From contig NC_057764.1 of the NCBI RefSeq assembly GCF_010389155.1, forward strand, positions 36,898,275-36,962,274: DNA of 64,000 bases, in the 5' to 3' direction. Within the stretch, counting starts at the first letter, position 1. The number at the start of each line of letters is the position of its first letter. Shown here piece after piece: positions 21,707-35,200 of the stretch. This stretch comes from Erigeron canadensis. Lineage: Eukaryota; Streptophyta; Magnoliopsida; Asterales; Asteraceae. The position numbers and the translations under genes were made by a program. Below the pieces are notes generated by a model. The model worked only from the letters and a program-made list of their open reading frames with translations, made no database searches and was not told the origin of the DNA.

Positions 21707-23553
21707 CTACTTCTTACCCCGAAGTTTCACACCAAGGGCCCTTTCCAGTTTGGTAATGATCTGTTGATTTGGTATGGCCTTCCCAGATTCATACTCCTGT
21801 ATGATCTGTGGCTTCTCATTAATCAGCTGCATGGTTATTAAAAATACCATTAGGTTATTCAAACAATGAAATAGATCCACAGATGTTTAAAACATAAGAA
21901 AATGCTAACCTGAGCCAGTTGAGCTTGTGTGAGCTTCTTGTCAGTACGACCCTGCATAATAGCTTTCTTCAACTCACTTGGTACCTTCTCATCTGTTCAC
22001 AAAACATGACTAGTCAGCAATTGGATTTACACTTCTGCTTTATTAGATCCACAATCTTCATCTTTATTCATATACTAAAACACAAAATAAACGTTTTCTT
22101 ATTCAATTCATCATATTTCTTTTACTTTGATTTTCATATTTACTACAACAGGTCACTCTCCTAGACATATATAAAAGTTGTACACATATAGAGAAGGATT
22201 CACAAAGACAGGAAAGTACTCACGAGTAAGATTCTCAGTCTCTTCATCAAGCTTTCTAGTGTTTAGGGAAGTACTGCTTGAGGCAGCCTTGTTTGAACCT
22301 GCAGTAGCTGCAAAAGAAAAAAATATAGAACTTCAGACAACAAGCTATCCATTTAAACCAAAATATGTCAGATTCTCTAATGTTATTTCATATCCATAAT
22401 ATGCTACAAAATCTCAAATGAAGAAGCTTCGATGCCGATAATACATATTGGCTATCCATACTATCATTAGCTCAAAGAACATCATTATCACAACTTTGTT
22501 CAGTATAAGATGAGCAGGAACAGGTCGAGAAAATGAAAATCATAAAGAAGTTACTGCTAAATCTAATGGCTACCAAGTATCATACTTTCATTTAACACCC
22601 TTTTCAGGTTCAGCATGCTTTCAGTTATCCGGGCTCCAAAATTCATATTTTTGGAGCCTCAAGATAGTTTCTGACAACACAAAATCAAACTTATAATAAG
22701 CAAACTCTGTTAGTAATAAACATACGAATTGAGGATATCCCATTAGTTACATCTCAATACTCATTTCAAAAAGCCGATCATAATAGCAACTGTTTCTCTT
22801 CTTTATGATGCATTCAATTTCAATCAATATGAATATAAGTTAATAATCATTTGAGACGAGGAATCGGGAGCCCATGGCCAATTATTGACCAACTGTGCAA
22901 CTAGACATTATCATACAGAAGCCATATCATTAGATACAAATACATCAAAGAACAATGAAAGGGTGTTCGATAGATTATTTTTAAAGCATAGGGCATATTG
23001 GAGAATATACAGCTAATACCAAACCCTGGCGCAAAAACACACTCTATATACAAAATTAAACATGTATATATATATATACACACACATAAACATATACATA
23101 AACTTCAATTCACCTCTTTACAAAAATCAAAACCCTAACTTGTAAGTCCTGTCTTTCTATACACAAACATATATATAAAAATTAAACATGTAGCAATACA
23201 GAATCTTCATTTCACATACACAATATGTATGACAATATAATATATATATATATATATATATACAGATTAAACATATAAAAATAGGTAAGCAAATAATTAA
23301 CACGCGATAAGAGTAGATTAATCAAAAGCAGACTTATGAAAACCTAATTTATGACTATATATATAAATATAGACAAAAAGAAAATAAATGGAATGGAAAA
23401 AAAAGGAGAATACAAACCCTTGCGAACAGTCTCGATCTCAGCACCAGCACGGCGGGCGGCGTTGACGGCTTTTTCGTCCTTACGAGCGGCGGCGGTCGGA
23501 GCTTTCTTACGGATAACCACCGGCTCCCAGTCTTGTACGATATGGCCTGCCAT
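21707..23553 (-). CDS. MBF1: Multiprotein bridging factor 1 (MBF1a/b type)
   Basis: Four exons on the minus strand: 23553-23418, 22307-22224, 21992-21910 and 21826-21707, total 423 nt, 140 aa plus stop. The N-terminal MBF1 domain starts [19 protein letters not shown] and runs through [13 protein letters not shown]. The C-terminal Cro/C1-type helix-turn-helix is [20 protein letters not shown], then [20 protein letters not shown] and [16 protein letters not shown]1 is a nuclear transcriptional coactivator that links activators to TBP. Length and the short N-terminus fit the constitutive MBF1a/b class rather than the heat-inducible MBF1c. The split codon at the first intron (G|CT) joins RK to [10 protein letters not shown] as in homologs. 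A TATA-like box lies about 125 bp upstream. Confidence 0.96.
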
Positions 23554-23677
23554 CTTTTTGTTTTCCGATTAGTGTGTTTTGGTGAAAAATATCTGTGTAT
23601 TTGGATGAGTACGAATACTTTTTCTTTTTGTGAGAGAAAGAAAGAGAGATAGAATATAACTATGTGTGTGTGTCTAT

Positions 23678-23686
23678 GTTATATAG
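23678..23686 (-). promoter_or_regulatory. TATA-like box upstream of MBF1
   Basis: CTATATAAC on the minus strand lies about 125 bp before the MBF1 start codon, downstream of a CA/GT-rich tract. The position is compatible with a core promoter and roughly 100 nt of 5' UTR. Confidence 0.4.
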
Positions 23687-23845
23687 ACAAAAAAAAAAAA
23701 AAAAGAAAAAAAAGGAAAAGGTGTAGCATCTCGGGTGTTTGGTTGCTAGGTTTGCTATAAAACAATAACATTGCTAATGGTCGATTTAGCCCGATTTAGC
23801 CCGGTCATAGTCGGCCGAATTACTAAACTCTTTACACTCGTATTT

Positions 23846-23937
23846 GGTTGGAGGTCTTTATGGAAGCGGTAAAGTAAAGACAAGATTGTTTACATCAACC
23901 TTACTTATATCCTGCTCTCGGGTTGTTATTCTAATCC
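23846..23937 (+). mobile_element. Degenerate SINE 3' module
   Basis: TTGGAGGTCTTTATGGAAGC..AAGACAAGATTGTTTACATC..CCTGCTCTCGGGTTGTT resembles the SINE modules at 6783-6906 and 7835-7937. It is diverged and lacks the polymerase III boxes. Confidence 0.4.
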
Positions 23938-24509
23938 TACTAAAAAACGGGCTAGATGAAATATAGACATTCATACAATCACGTCAAAAACGGACGAGAG
24001 GAGATGTACGTAGTTAAACTTCCACTCGACATATGCATTAATTCTTTTGTAAATTGTACATGTAAATAGTTACACTTCTCCTTGAAAGTTGTGTTATCCT
24101 TTTGTAATTTGTTTAAAGATCATATGGGTCGTTAGTCCAAACGAATGCGTTCACTATTTTGGTTGGCATTATTCTTGTTTACGACTTGAATAGCAAAATT
24201 TCAAAGCTACAAGTATATTAAAACAAATGATCACGCTAAGAAAGAACAAATTAAAGAACAATATTTTTGTAAGAAAGAAAGGACTAAAGAAATTTAATAA
24301 CAAAAGTAAGTAAACATAAATAGAAAAAGATGAGAAGTTGTGCTTTGAGATTTTCTGAACAAGTCAATGTCCAATTTTTACGGGGTCCTATTATCTTGGG
24401 CAGCGACCAAAATTTTGTGACTAAAACCGTTAAATTCAGTTATTTTTTGTTTTCATTTCATTCTTTAAAATTGTTATAAAAAAAAAAAAAGTGTCATTGG
24501 GAATACAGA
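23938..24509. other. Upstream region of the PEPC gene
   Basis: AT-rich. It must contain the PEPC promoter and 5' UTR, but no TATA box at a convincing spacing stands out. A poly-A run sits at 24479-24490. Confidence 0.35.
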
Positions 24510-24524
24510 ATGTATGTAATGTAA
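24510..24524 (+). promoter_or_regulatory. Cluster of upstream AUGs and start-stop codons before PEPC
   Basis: Just before the PEPC ATG there are three upstream ATGs: 24510 (ATG TAT GTA ATG TAA), 24514 (ATG TAA) and 24519 (ATG TAA). The last TAA overlaps the main start as TAATG. If they are in the mature 5' leader, they are minimal uORFs that could lower or gate translation. Whether they are transcribed is not known from sequence. Confidence 0.45.
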
Positions 24525-27500
24525 TGGCGAATAATAATAAGAAAGTAGAGAAATTAGCATCAATAGATGCACAATTAAGGCTATTAGCACCTGGGAAAGT
24601 ATCAGAAGATGATAAACTTATTGAATATGATGCTTTGCTTTTGGACAAGTTTCTTGATATTCTTCAGAATTTACATGGAGAAGCTCTTAGAGAAACTGTA
24701 TGTTTGTTTTTACGCATCGTTTTTCGTGTTTTCATATTTTGATCATCATTAGCATAATAATCTGGATACATTATTGACTTATGGGCATTTTGATCATTTT
24801 AATTTACAAACTTTTGGAATACATCTGGTGTAAATGTAAACGGATACACATTCAGATGATCTTCGCTGGAGTAAATTTTTTGTTCATTTAGTACACATAT
24901 TCTCAAAATTGGTATGGTACGATTTTGTTTCATATTTGCACACCCTTGTGCAGAAAGTCTTGAATAGATAGATACAAACATGTTTATGGACTAGGTTTAT
25001 GAAAAATCTTCAGTTCACCGTTGTACTTAATTGTGTAAAAAATGTTGCTTTTTCTTTGTGTAGGTCCAAGAATGCTATGAGCTTTCTGCCGAGTATGAAG
25101 GGAAGAATGACCCAAAGAAACTGGATGAGCTTGGAAATGTGCTGACGAGTTTAGACGCTGGGGATTCCATTGTCATTGCAAAAGCTTTCAGTAACATGCT
25201 TAACTTGGCTAATCTGGCAGAAGAGGTTCAGATTGCTCATCGTAGAAGGATCAAAGCCAAGACTGGTGATTTTGGTGATGAGGCTATGGCAACAACTGAA
25301 TCTGATATCGAGGAAACCCTTCAAAGACTTGTGACTAAGCTTAAGAAATCCCCTCAAGAAGTTTTTGATGCATTGAAGAGTCAAACGGTTGATTTGGTCT
25401 TCACTGCTCATCCGACTCAAGCTGTTCGCAGATCATTGCTCCAAAAGCATGGAAGGTGTGTACCAGGTGTGTTTGGTTTAGGGGTGTGGATTAAATGAAT
25501 GGATTTCATTCCCATTAACATTGTTTGGTTTATGGCTTTGGGATTAGCTTAAGCATTTTCTGAAATCATCTAGGGTGGTGGGTTTGAAAATCCATCTCAT
25601 TCCCTTTAAAGTGATTCCAAAATCCAAATTTAAACCAAAGACCGGCAAGTAACTAACTCTACACATGTAGCCCGTAACTAACTAATTTTTGTCAATCACC
25701 TAGATTTAAAAAAATATGAAACTGTTATGGGTTTTTCTGGCCAAAATTAAGTTGATTACCTAACACAAGAATCAAACCAAAGTTAGTAACCATTTTATAC
25801 AACTAGCCGTAACAGAAAGTCAACTAAAACATATTTCTTACTTTTAGTTTCTGTCATTCTGTGTGCTTTAGGATTCGAGACTATTTGGCTCAGTTATATG
25901 TCAAAGACATCAGTCCTGATGAGAAACAGGAACTCGATGAGGCTTTGTCACGGGAAGTAAGAACTAACATTTCAATATATCTACTATTTGACTCAATTAT
26001 ATGTCAAAGTGTTTACTATAAGTTAGATGTGATGTCGAACTAAGGTAATTGTGATTGTCTATTCACATTTCTTCCGGTCTAATATGTAGATTCAAGCTGC
26101 TTTCCGCACAGATGAGATCCGTAGAAGTCCTCCAACCCCACAAGATGAAATGAGGGCTGGAATGAGCTACTTTTATGAAACAATATGGAAAGGTGTTCCT
26201 AAATTTTTGCGTCGTGTTGACACGGCCCTTAAGAACATTGGGATTAATGAACGTGTTCCATACAATGCACCTGTTATACAATTCTCTTCATGGATGGGTG
26301 GTGATCGTGATGGTATGTTTCCTGTTAAACACATAAGCTTAATGGGCATTGGTAAAATGCTAATTATGCTTGTTGGCAGACCTTGAGAAGTGAGAACTAG
26401 GAATATAAGTGGTACGATTTTGGCTAGGACCCTTAACACAGATTTCCCTACTCGTTTCCAACATTTTCTGATCAAACCAAACTGGTCAACTTTTTCTAGT
26501 TGTATTTAACTTAAACTTATTTTTTACTCATTCGACCCTGGAGAGATATACCATAATCAAATAAACCCTTTTGTATCACCCAACAGAGAAGTGATAACCA
26601 TGTGTCAATACGCAGTCTTACCCAGCATTGATTCTATGAAATGCAGGTAATCCAAGAGTAACTCCTGAGGTCACAAGGGATGTTTGCTTACTTGCCAGAA
26701 TGATGGCTGCAAATATGTACTTTTCCCAGATTGAGGATCTAATGTTTGAGGTATGCAAATACTTTGAACTGAACTTTATGTAACTCAGGATGGTGCTTTA
26801 TGTACTTTCTTTAAGCATTTTTTACTTACTTTGCAATCATTCTTGTTAGTTGTCCATGTGGCGATGTAGTGATGAACTTCGTGTTCGAGCAGAAGAACTC
26901 TATAGATCAGCAAGGAGAGATGTTAAACACTACATTGGTGATTTATGTTACCGATTATTCAGTATTATTATTTTAAATTAGGTCAAACCCAATAGAAGTT
27001 ATTTGCAACCCAGGTCTTTCTTAGTCTTTGACTACAAGAAACTATTTGAGGTGTAAATGTTCGGTTTGCTTTCTGCAGAGTTCTGGAAACAGGTTCCTCC
27101 CACTGAACCTTATCGAGTTGTCCTTGGTGATGTGAGAGACAAGTTATATAATACGCGTGAACGCTCCCGTCATTTATTAGCCCATGGGATTTCGGACATA
27201 CCAGAAGAGTCCGCTTATACCCATGTTGAACAGGTATCTTAATATTTTCCACCAATTTGTGCATATATGATTCTTCCCGGATCAAATTTCAAAATTTTTA
27301 AAGTTTTGCAGTTTTTGGAGCCTCTTGAATTATGCTACAGATCGCTATGTACGTGTGGTGACCATGTGATTGCTGATGGAACTCTTCTTGATTTTTTAAG
27401 GCAAGTGTCTACATTCGGGCTCTCACTTGTGAGACTTGATATACGTCAAGAATCTGAACGCCACACAGATGTCCTTGATACCATTACTCAACATTTGGAA

Positions 27501-30162
27501 ATTGGTTCATATCGGGAGTGGTCTGAAGACAAGCGTCAAGAATGGCTTCTAGAAGAACTAAGTGGAAAACGTCCTCTTTTCGGTCCTGATCTTCCTCAAA
27601 CTGAGGAAATTGCAGATGTATTGGATACGTTCCATGTGTTAGCAGAACTCCCATCTGACTGCTTTGGTGCTTACATTATCTCAATGGCTACATCACCTTC
27701 TGATGTTCTTGCAGTTGAGCTTCTTCAGCGGGAATGCCATGTAATAAAACCTTTAAGAGTGGTTCCCCTCTTTGAGAAACTCACAGATCTTGATGCAGCC
27801 CCTGCAGCCATGTCTCGTCTCTTCTCAATCGACTGGTATAGAAATAGGATTAATGGTAAGCAAGAAGTGATGATTGGATACTCTGATTCAGGAAAAGACG
27901 CAGGAAGGCTCTCGGCTGCATGGCAACTTTACAAGGCTCAAGAAGACCTTGTAAATGTTTCGAAAAAGTATGGGGTTAAGCTCACAATGTTCCATGGACG
28001 TGGTGGGACAGTTGGGAGAGGAGGTGGCCCGACCCATCTTGCTATACTTTCCCAACCACCTGAAACCATCCATGGGTCCCTCCGGGTCACTATTCAAGGT
28101 GAAGTTATAGAACAGTCATTTGGTGAGGAACATTTGTGTTTCAGAACACTTCAGAGGTTTTGTGCAGCCACTCTTGAGCATGGGATGAATCCCCCCATCT
28201 CACCTCTACCTGAGTGGCGTCAACTTATGGACAATCTTGCAACCTTTTCAACTGAAGAATATCGTTCTATCGTATTCAAGGAACCACGCTTTGTTGAATA
28301 TTTCCGGCTTGTAAGTATCCTCATCTTAAATTGCACTGTAATCCTGTTTTATCATTTGGGACACAATTATGTATCCATATTTATCGTTTTTGGATTTATG
28401 AATCATATTTATGTAGTAGGTCCTAGATATGACAATATGGGCAGGTAAGTAGGTTTGGGTTGAAGCAAGTGATTTCTAATACTGGTCAGAATATGACGGA
28501 TCTAGTTAGTTTAATATGCAAACACTCATTGTCCTTTTATTTGTTTTTGTTAATAGCATTGCAATAATCATGCTTCTGAAAACAATATCTATGACAATAA
28601 TAACTTGAATCTTTGAATAAAACAATAAAGTAAGTTGTATAAAATATAGAGCCCGGGCAAGTTTTAATGCATTTGACCTATTTTGATCCTTACATTACCC
28701 ATCTTGACGAATTACTAACTACATAAGTAAACAAGTTGTAGTTGACATCTCTACCAAGGCGGGTTAGATATATTTATAATGGATGAAAGTAATATAAATG
28801 AATGCTGTTTTGTACTCTGTATGTTTATAGGCTACACCTGAATTGGAGTATGGGCGGATGAATATTGGGAGCCGCCCATCCAAAAGGAAGCCAAGCGGAG
28901 GCATAGAATCACTCAGAGCTATTCCATGGATCTTTGCCTGGACTCAAACGAGATTCCATCTCCCTGTTTGGCTCGGTTTTGGTGGTGCATTCAAGAAAGT
29001 CATAGAAAAAGATGCCAAGAGTCTGTTGATGTTGCAGGATATGTACAAAACATGGCCTTTCTTTAGGGTCGCTATTGATCTGGTCGAAATGGTGTTTGCC
29101 AAGGGAGATCCTGGTATTGCTGCTTTAAACGACAAGCTGCTTGTTTCTAATGATTTGTTAAAATTCGGAGAATCCTTACGGGATAACTATTCTCAAACCA
29201 AGAATTTCCTCCTTCAGGTACGGATCTTAGTTTGATATCTATAACATTCTATATAAAGACTAACCATTTTGTACTTCCATACTATAATTCATTTCAAATA
29301 AAACATTGTTCTTTCAAAAAAATTTAAAAAAATAGAACAATAAAGAGTATGCAACAATGCACAAAACAAGAAGTTTTGGGAAAGCATTCTTTGACACAAT
29401 TTTGAGATAAAGTTAGTTGCTTTTCAACGTAAAGAGAAGTATGTATGATAACGGAAAAGTCAACTGCTTCATTTTGTGGGACGTTATGTGTAGTGGATTT
29501 GTTTAGAGGGGACAACATGGGTGGGTTGGGTAACAGTTTGAAAACAGATAACTTGACCCATAAACACTTTTTGTCCATTGGCTATAGTCTTATGTAAATA
29601 CTCATTGTGTTAACCATCATCACAAAGGTTATATATTAGTCACAAATAATAGTCTTTTTTCAATGAACTTTAGGAGGTCCTATGCATTAAAGTGACCCAT
29701 TTGCATCCATTTCACTCGTTTAGCTAAATTTTTATTTACCTATTTGACCCACTGGAGATATAACACAGTCCAAATCGACTCATATATAAGTTAATGGTTC
29801 ATCGACCACAAATGCCTCCTCCAGTTGAAGCTTCAACCCCGTGATATTCATGTTTCATTTCATAGATTGCTGGACATAAGGATCTTCTTGAAGGTGATCC
29901 TTACTTGAAACAAAGGCTCAAGCTGCGCGATTCATACATCACGACCTTGAATGTATGCCAGGCTTACACCCTCAAACGGATTCGTGATCCCACCTACCAC
30001 GTGAAGTTGAGACCTCATATCTCAAAGGACGACCCTGAGCCAAGTAAACCCGCCGATGAACTTATCAAGCTGAATCCTACAAGTGAATATGCACCGGGTT
30101 TAGAAGACACACTCATCTTGACGATGAAGGGTATTGCTGCTGGAATGCAGAACACTGGTTGA
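24524..30162 (+). CDS. PPC: Phosphoenolpyruvate carboxylase, C3/housekeeping plant type
   Basis: Ten exons: 24524-24697, 25064-25455, 25872-25956, 26090-26312, 26647-26750, 26850-26937, 27079-27233, 27312-28310, 28831-29217 and 29866-30162. They join without a break to 967 aa, the usual plant-type length. The enzyme carboxylates PEP with bicarbonate to oxaloacetate in the cytosol. Visible signatures are the N-terminal phosphorylation motif [11 protein letters not shown] (Ser13), [18 protein letters not shown] with the catalytic His, [11 protein letters not shown], the glycine-rich loop [16 protein letters not shown], and the C-terminal QNTG. Residue 776 ([11 protein letters not shown]) is Ala where C4 enzymes have Ser (Flaveria position 774). 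Residue 886 ([10 protein letters not shown]) is Arg where C4 forms have Gly (Flaveria 884). Both mark a C3-type, malate-sensitive isoform. Intron 2 contains a possible MITE (25465-25640). No coding defect is visible. Confidence 0.98.
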
Positions 30163-30344
30163 TCATCTAACCATTATATCACCACATTTTTTAGTCTTTT
30201 TAACTCTTCCTAATGTCCGTAAGGAAATGTCCCGGCTACAGATAGGTATCTATTGTAGCTGAGTTATTTGGTTACCGGGTGGTGGCATGATGAAATTGGT
30301 ACACAATTGAGGATATGTTTATATACGAATATTGCATTACTATG

Positions 30345-30350
30345 AATAAA
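30345..30350 (+). terminator. PEPC polyadenylation signal
   Basis: AATAAA lies 183 nt after the PEPC stop codon in AT-rich sequence, a plausible near-upstream element for 3' end formation. Confidence 0.5.
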
Positions 30351-30359
30351 AATCTATGG

Positions 30360-32100
30360 TATCATCAGAAAGTTCTACTCAACACTTGTGAAACAGTCAT
30401 TTTCTTTAGTTCCTATACGTATAACCTCCAAATCATTATGTTTTTAGTATAGTTTTCAAGGTTTCAAGTATCATTGATTGTTCGCCGCAAATTTCTAGTG
30501 AGACTTTTATGAAACTTGTTTGTTTCTAGAAAAAAAAATTGTAAAAACCAGTAGCAAAAAACAACCTGATTTGTCTTGCTTTAGATGAATATATGTAGAA
30601 CGCAATGTTATTCAATACACGCTACATTATCACATTTTTGAAAGTCATTTAGTTACAAATCCAGATTTCGATGTCGATCGCAATTTTTTCAATATAATAT
30701 TTGCTTAAAAATGAAGCAGTTAAACAAAAATGTCATTACTCCGTATTTCAAAACTCTTCATCCAATAAGTTGTTTGGGTTGATTGGGGAGTGGGACCACG
30801 AAGGGGTTGACCGAGAAATGAAATAATCCTTCAAACGAATATAATTTGACTATTCAAGAATAACTTTAACGTGTTGTTTTACTTTTTTTTTTTTATATAT
30901 AATTTTAATCTTAGTTACTCGTATGATTTTTTTAACTAAAAAAGATGTAACCTCGGACTTGACCTCTGGTTTCAAGTTAACTCTACATTTTTAATTTATA
31001 TTAGTTTAAAGTTGTCTAGAATTTCAAAAACGTATTAGTTTTAAATTAAGGATAAATATGCTTAGAATAAAAATATCATTACTCAGTATTATGAAAACAC
31101 TTACCATAGAGTATATAAAGCTATTTTCCCAAGCTAACATTATTGTGTGTAAAGAAAGGTCCTAAATGAAATATGATTTTAACCATGAAATAATATCCAA
31201 GTTTCCAAATAAAATCAAAATAATGCTCTATTTGACATATATTGATCAAAATATTATCTTCGTTTAGTTTTTATATCTTATGTATCTTTCTATTGCCATC
31301 AGGGTGAAAATAAAGTCATTACAATTGCTATTAAAATCGTACCAATTGCTAATCGTCTTAATTGATGGGTGTCCCATACAGAGACACCCAAATTGAAAAG
31401 TGACAATAAGAATTCTTTTTGGTATTTCTATGTTGTGTGTTTTTAACCTTCAATGATTTTTCATATATTCCAGCGATTACCAAGTGCATGAAAAATGCAC
31501 ATTCCCATTTGTGTTTCATTGTGTAAATAAAGCATGCAATAAAACAAAATCAATCTTTATCCCCGTCTCCTGACTCTATCCTTGTTGTCTCGCACACCTC
31601 ACACAAAAGAACGAAGAACCATACCTTTCTCCACTTCTTCAGTGTGGTGAGTTGTGATGGCGTATTATTTGATATGGTAGATCGCCTACTCGCAGCCAAT
31701 AGTGATGTGGAGCAACAATTGAGCTCATTCTTTCCATTTGATATGAGATTGTTCAAGACTTCAAGTGGTGATATCTATCTAAGGAGAAACACATTTAAAC
31801 ATAGTATCATACTTATTTAATCACCAAAGCAAATTGCATCAGCTCAAAATACAAGATTTTGTAAATTACTTCAAACATACTTATAATAATAATTCAATAA
31901 AAAACTATTGCGAGTGAGCAAAGAGAAACTTAAAAACTTAAGAGGGCATGTCCCACAATCATGCACTCAAACTAAAACCCAAACTTAACAAATTTTAGAA
32001 AAACCAAGCCCCAATATGCAAAATACATTCCAAATAGCAAAAGACAGAGTACATAAGAAGAAGCCTCACCTTGTTCTTGATAGAGAGAAAAAAAAGTCTT
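30360..32100. other. Intergenic between PEPC and the E2 gene
   Basis: AT-rich. A short hairpin GGGTGTC/GACACCC occurs near 31365-31389. The minus-strand open frame at 31550-31756 is hydrophilic and unrecognised, and I do not call it a gene. A CT-rich stretch from about 32115 marks the 5' leader of the next gene. Confidence 0.4.
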
Positions 32101-32216
32101 TCGAATCCACTAAATTTATTTCACTTTCTCTCTCTAGAAAACCCTCTCCTTTCTTCTTCTCTCTCTAAAAAGGCAAAAATCCCTTTGGTGGCGTGAATCT
32201 TACAATTTTTATTTCC

Positions 32217-35200
32217 ATGGCTAACAGCAATCTACCTCGAAGAATCATCAAGGTACTCTTAATTAATTATTGAATTAATTTCAATAATTACCTGATCTTA
32301 TTATCAATTATTCATCTGATCCATTTCTCAATTGATACATATATATTTGCTTTTAGATAAATCGATCACGATAAATATGTATTATCTATATTTATATGTA
32401 TATTTGAAAGCCCTAAGTTAGGTTTTGACTTTGTTGTTTTTATGATCCAGGAAACTCAGCGCTTACTTAGCGAACCAGGTGAACTTTAACTTTTTTATAT
32501 AGTATATATTAATTTATATATAATATATGTGTGTATTTATACTCTTTAATTATTTAGTGTATAGTGTTAATGGTTAATTTGTGTTTGTGTGTATAAAAAG
32601 TTATATTTTTGTTATTTTTCGTTTCTTACTACCTGTTTATAAGATAAAGTTTTTCGCTTTTTTTCTATACGCTTTATTTCCCAAAGTTTAGAATCTGCAC
32701 CACTATTGCGACTATGTGATGCATGAAAAATGTAATGCGAAAACGTGTTTTTTTGATGCAAAAATCAGTTTTTCGACTTCAGAATATGTTTTTCATCATG
32801 CAGGATACAGATTTGATGTATTTTTCTTGTTCTTTTATGTTTTTTCACTAATTGAATCATTTATATTATAAATTATCGCTTCATGTACTCCATATAATTC
32901 ACTAATGTATAATGTTTATGGTTAATTTTGTTGTTTTAGCTCCGGGAATAAGTGCATCGCCGTCGGAAGATAATATGCGGTACTTCAATGTGATGATCCT
33001 TGGTCCAACACAGTCTCCTTATGAAGGTAATCTGATTAAAGTTATTTTCTTTGACTATCTGCAGTTTTAGTTAATTACTGTAATTGGTTATTTGTTGCTT
33101 AGTTCATGTGGAAAGGGGTAAAGAGAGGACAAGACATTTGTGTACAAGTAATTAGGATGTTAAACTTGAAAAAAACTTTTCTTGGAAGTTGTATATATAT
33201 CATAGACTGTATTCAAAAGAAATGATGCTTGTTCTGCTATCCTAAAATAGATGTTGATTTGTTACACATACTTAATCAAAACAGGAAGGCTGAATAGTCA
33301 ACGGTTCACAATGTGTTGGACTTTAAATATATATTAAAACTCAAACATCTTTTTTTAATAACACTGTTATCGGTTCAGACAAAATGGAAAGTTGACATTA
33401 TCAAGGATAGAGTAGCTAACAGGTGTTTCTGCAGCTCTTAATGTGATTATGTATTTATGTACGCGAGTTACTAATTAGTTATGGACCTAAGACGACCTGA
33501 TTTCTGCTTTGGTTTTCACGAGTAATAAAACTTGATCTGTTCTGGGTATACATATTTCTGAAGGGGAGCAATGGTTGTAGTTTAGCTATTATGAATGTAG
33601 AGGTAAATGTCTATTTTATGCATGTTCTCACTTCGACTAATCTACAGGAGGAGTTTTCAAGCTGGAGTTATTTTTGCCAGAAGAGTATCCAATGGCTGCT
33701 CCCAAGGTATGGAAGATAAACTGATACATGTGGATTGAAATGCTCATTTTTTTACCGCATATGATAACACCTGTTATGAGTTTTGATGTTATATAGTGGG
33801 GGCTTTGATGATGGTATCTAATGTTATCATATTGTTTGGCCAACATTGTTGGCTCTTTATTTTTCATGAGTAGTACTGCTTTTTGAGTTTCTGCCTCAAG
33901 TCAATAGGATTGTACCTCCATCAATAATAAATATATGTTACACTGTTGAAATTCTGTTATGAGTAAGATGACAGATTCTGACTGACTACTAGGATACCTT
34001 GAACGTAGTTGGTTTCATCAGTCGGATCATACATGAAGTAGTTTGATACGTATCTTATATTCTTATGAGGTGTTTCTGTGTTTGCTTTATTTATCTGCAT
34101 AGATGGAAATCTCTCCTATGGGGATCTATATGCTCATCGTATTACATTCTCTTGAGTCTTGGCATCTAGAAGCATTGTATTTATGCATTGAGAACTTGCA
34201 TTTTGGGGAAATATCTAATTATGTCTCAAAAGTGTGGAGTATATGTTTAAATCTTCCTAAAAAGATTGATATTAGCTCTGGATAGACTTTTTTGCTAGAT
34301 TATGAAATTTGATTTATTTAGCATATAGTGTCGATGCCAATATATTTTTAGAGTTCATTACTACAACAAGGTTTAATCAAAGTTTTTAGTGTTGGAGTTT
34401 ACAAAAGCTGTTGTAGTTTCCATTGAACTTGTCTGTAGCAGCCCAAATTTAGCTAGTCATTTGAGTATAGTATATATACAAGAACTACCTTCTTGTACTG
34501 TCAGTTGAATGACATCAATAACTTATCAAGTTATCTGACTAGCTGAACAATTCTCAGGGGCAAGCAAATAAATGAATTACAGAATGTTCTCTGAAGAATG
34601 TGGCTTTGACTCCCATGTATCAGAGTGAGGGAGGGAGACCTGTAATGTTCTATTTTATGTGGTTAATCCATCTGGATTTCATTTGGTTATAATCTGTCCC
34701 GCATATTAGAATTCCTTTACTGAACCTTTTACTGCATTACGCTGTTTGTTCAACTGTAATTGATTTTAAAGCATTTATAGTGCTTAGGGGAAAGTTTGAT
34801 CCGGAACTGCCAATATTCCATTGGCAGCTATGTAATTTTTTATGTCCTAATAATGAACCCTCACCAGAAGTTCTTATATAAAAATATGAGAAAACCATTA
34901 TGTATGCACTACTAGTCCTCTACTCATTTAGTTTCAAGTTTATGTAAGAGCTAATGATTTGCCCAAGTATTATATTTCCCCTGCATTTTGTTATGTGTTG
35001 GAAAGTCTTTTGTGCTAATTTTGTTGTCCTGTACTTGATTGCTGGTGTTCTTTAGCTGTTCCATCGCTTGCATGTTCCTTTGAAATTTTATAAGTGCATG
35101 CATCTATGTTTAGCTTGATGCAACTTAAGGTTTGCATCTATGTCTTCGCTTTCAGATAGTAATGTTTATTGTAATGTAACAGGTTCGGTTTCTTACAAAA

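Noticed and set aside
25465..25640. Possible MITE in PEPC intron 2 with TTTGGTTTA ends
   Set aside because: Ends are only loosely inverted and no target duplication was seen; mentioned in the PEPC entry only.
26150..26475. Minus-strand open frames across PEPC exons
   Set aside because: Antisense shadows of PEPC coding sequence.
31550..31756. 68-codon open frame on the minus strand between PEPC and the E2 gene
   Set aside because: Looked briefly like a piece of a stress or pectinesterase-inhibitor-like protein, but no motif held up on reading.
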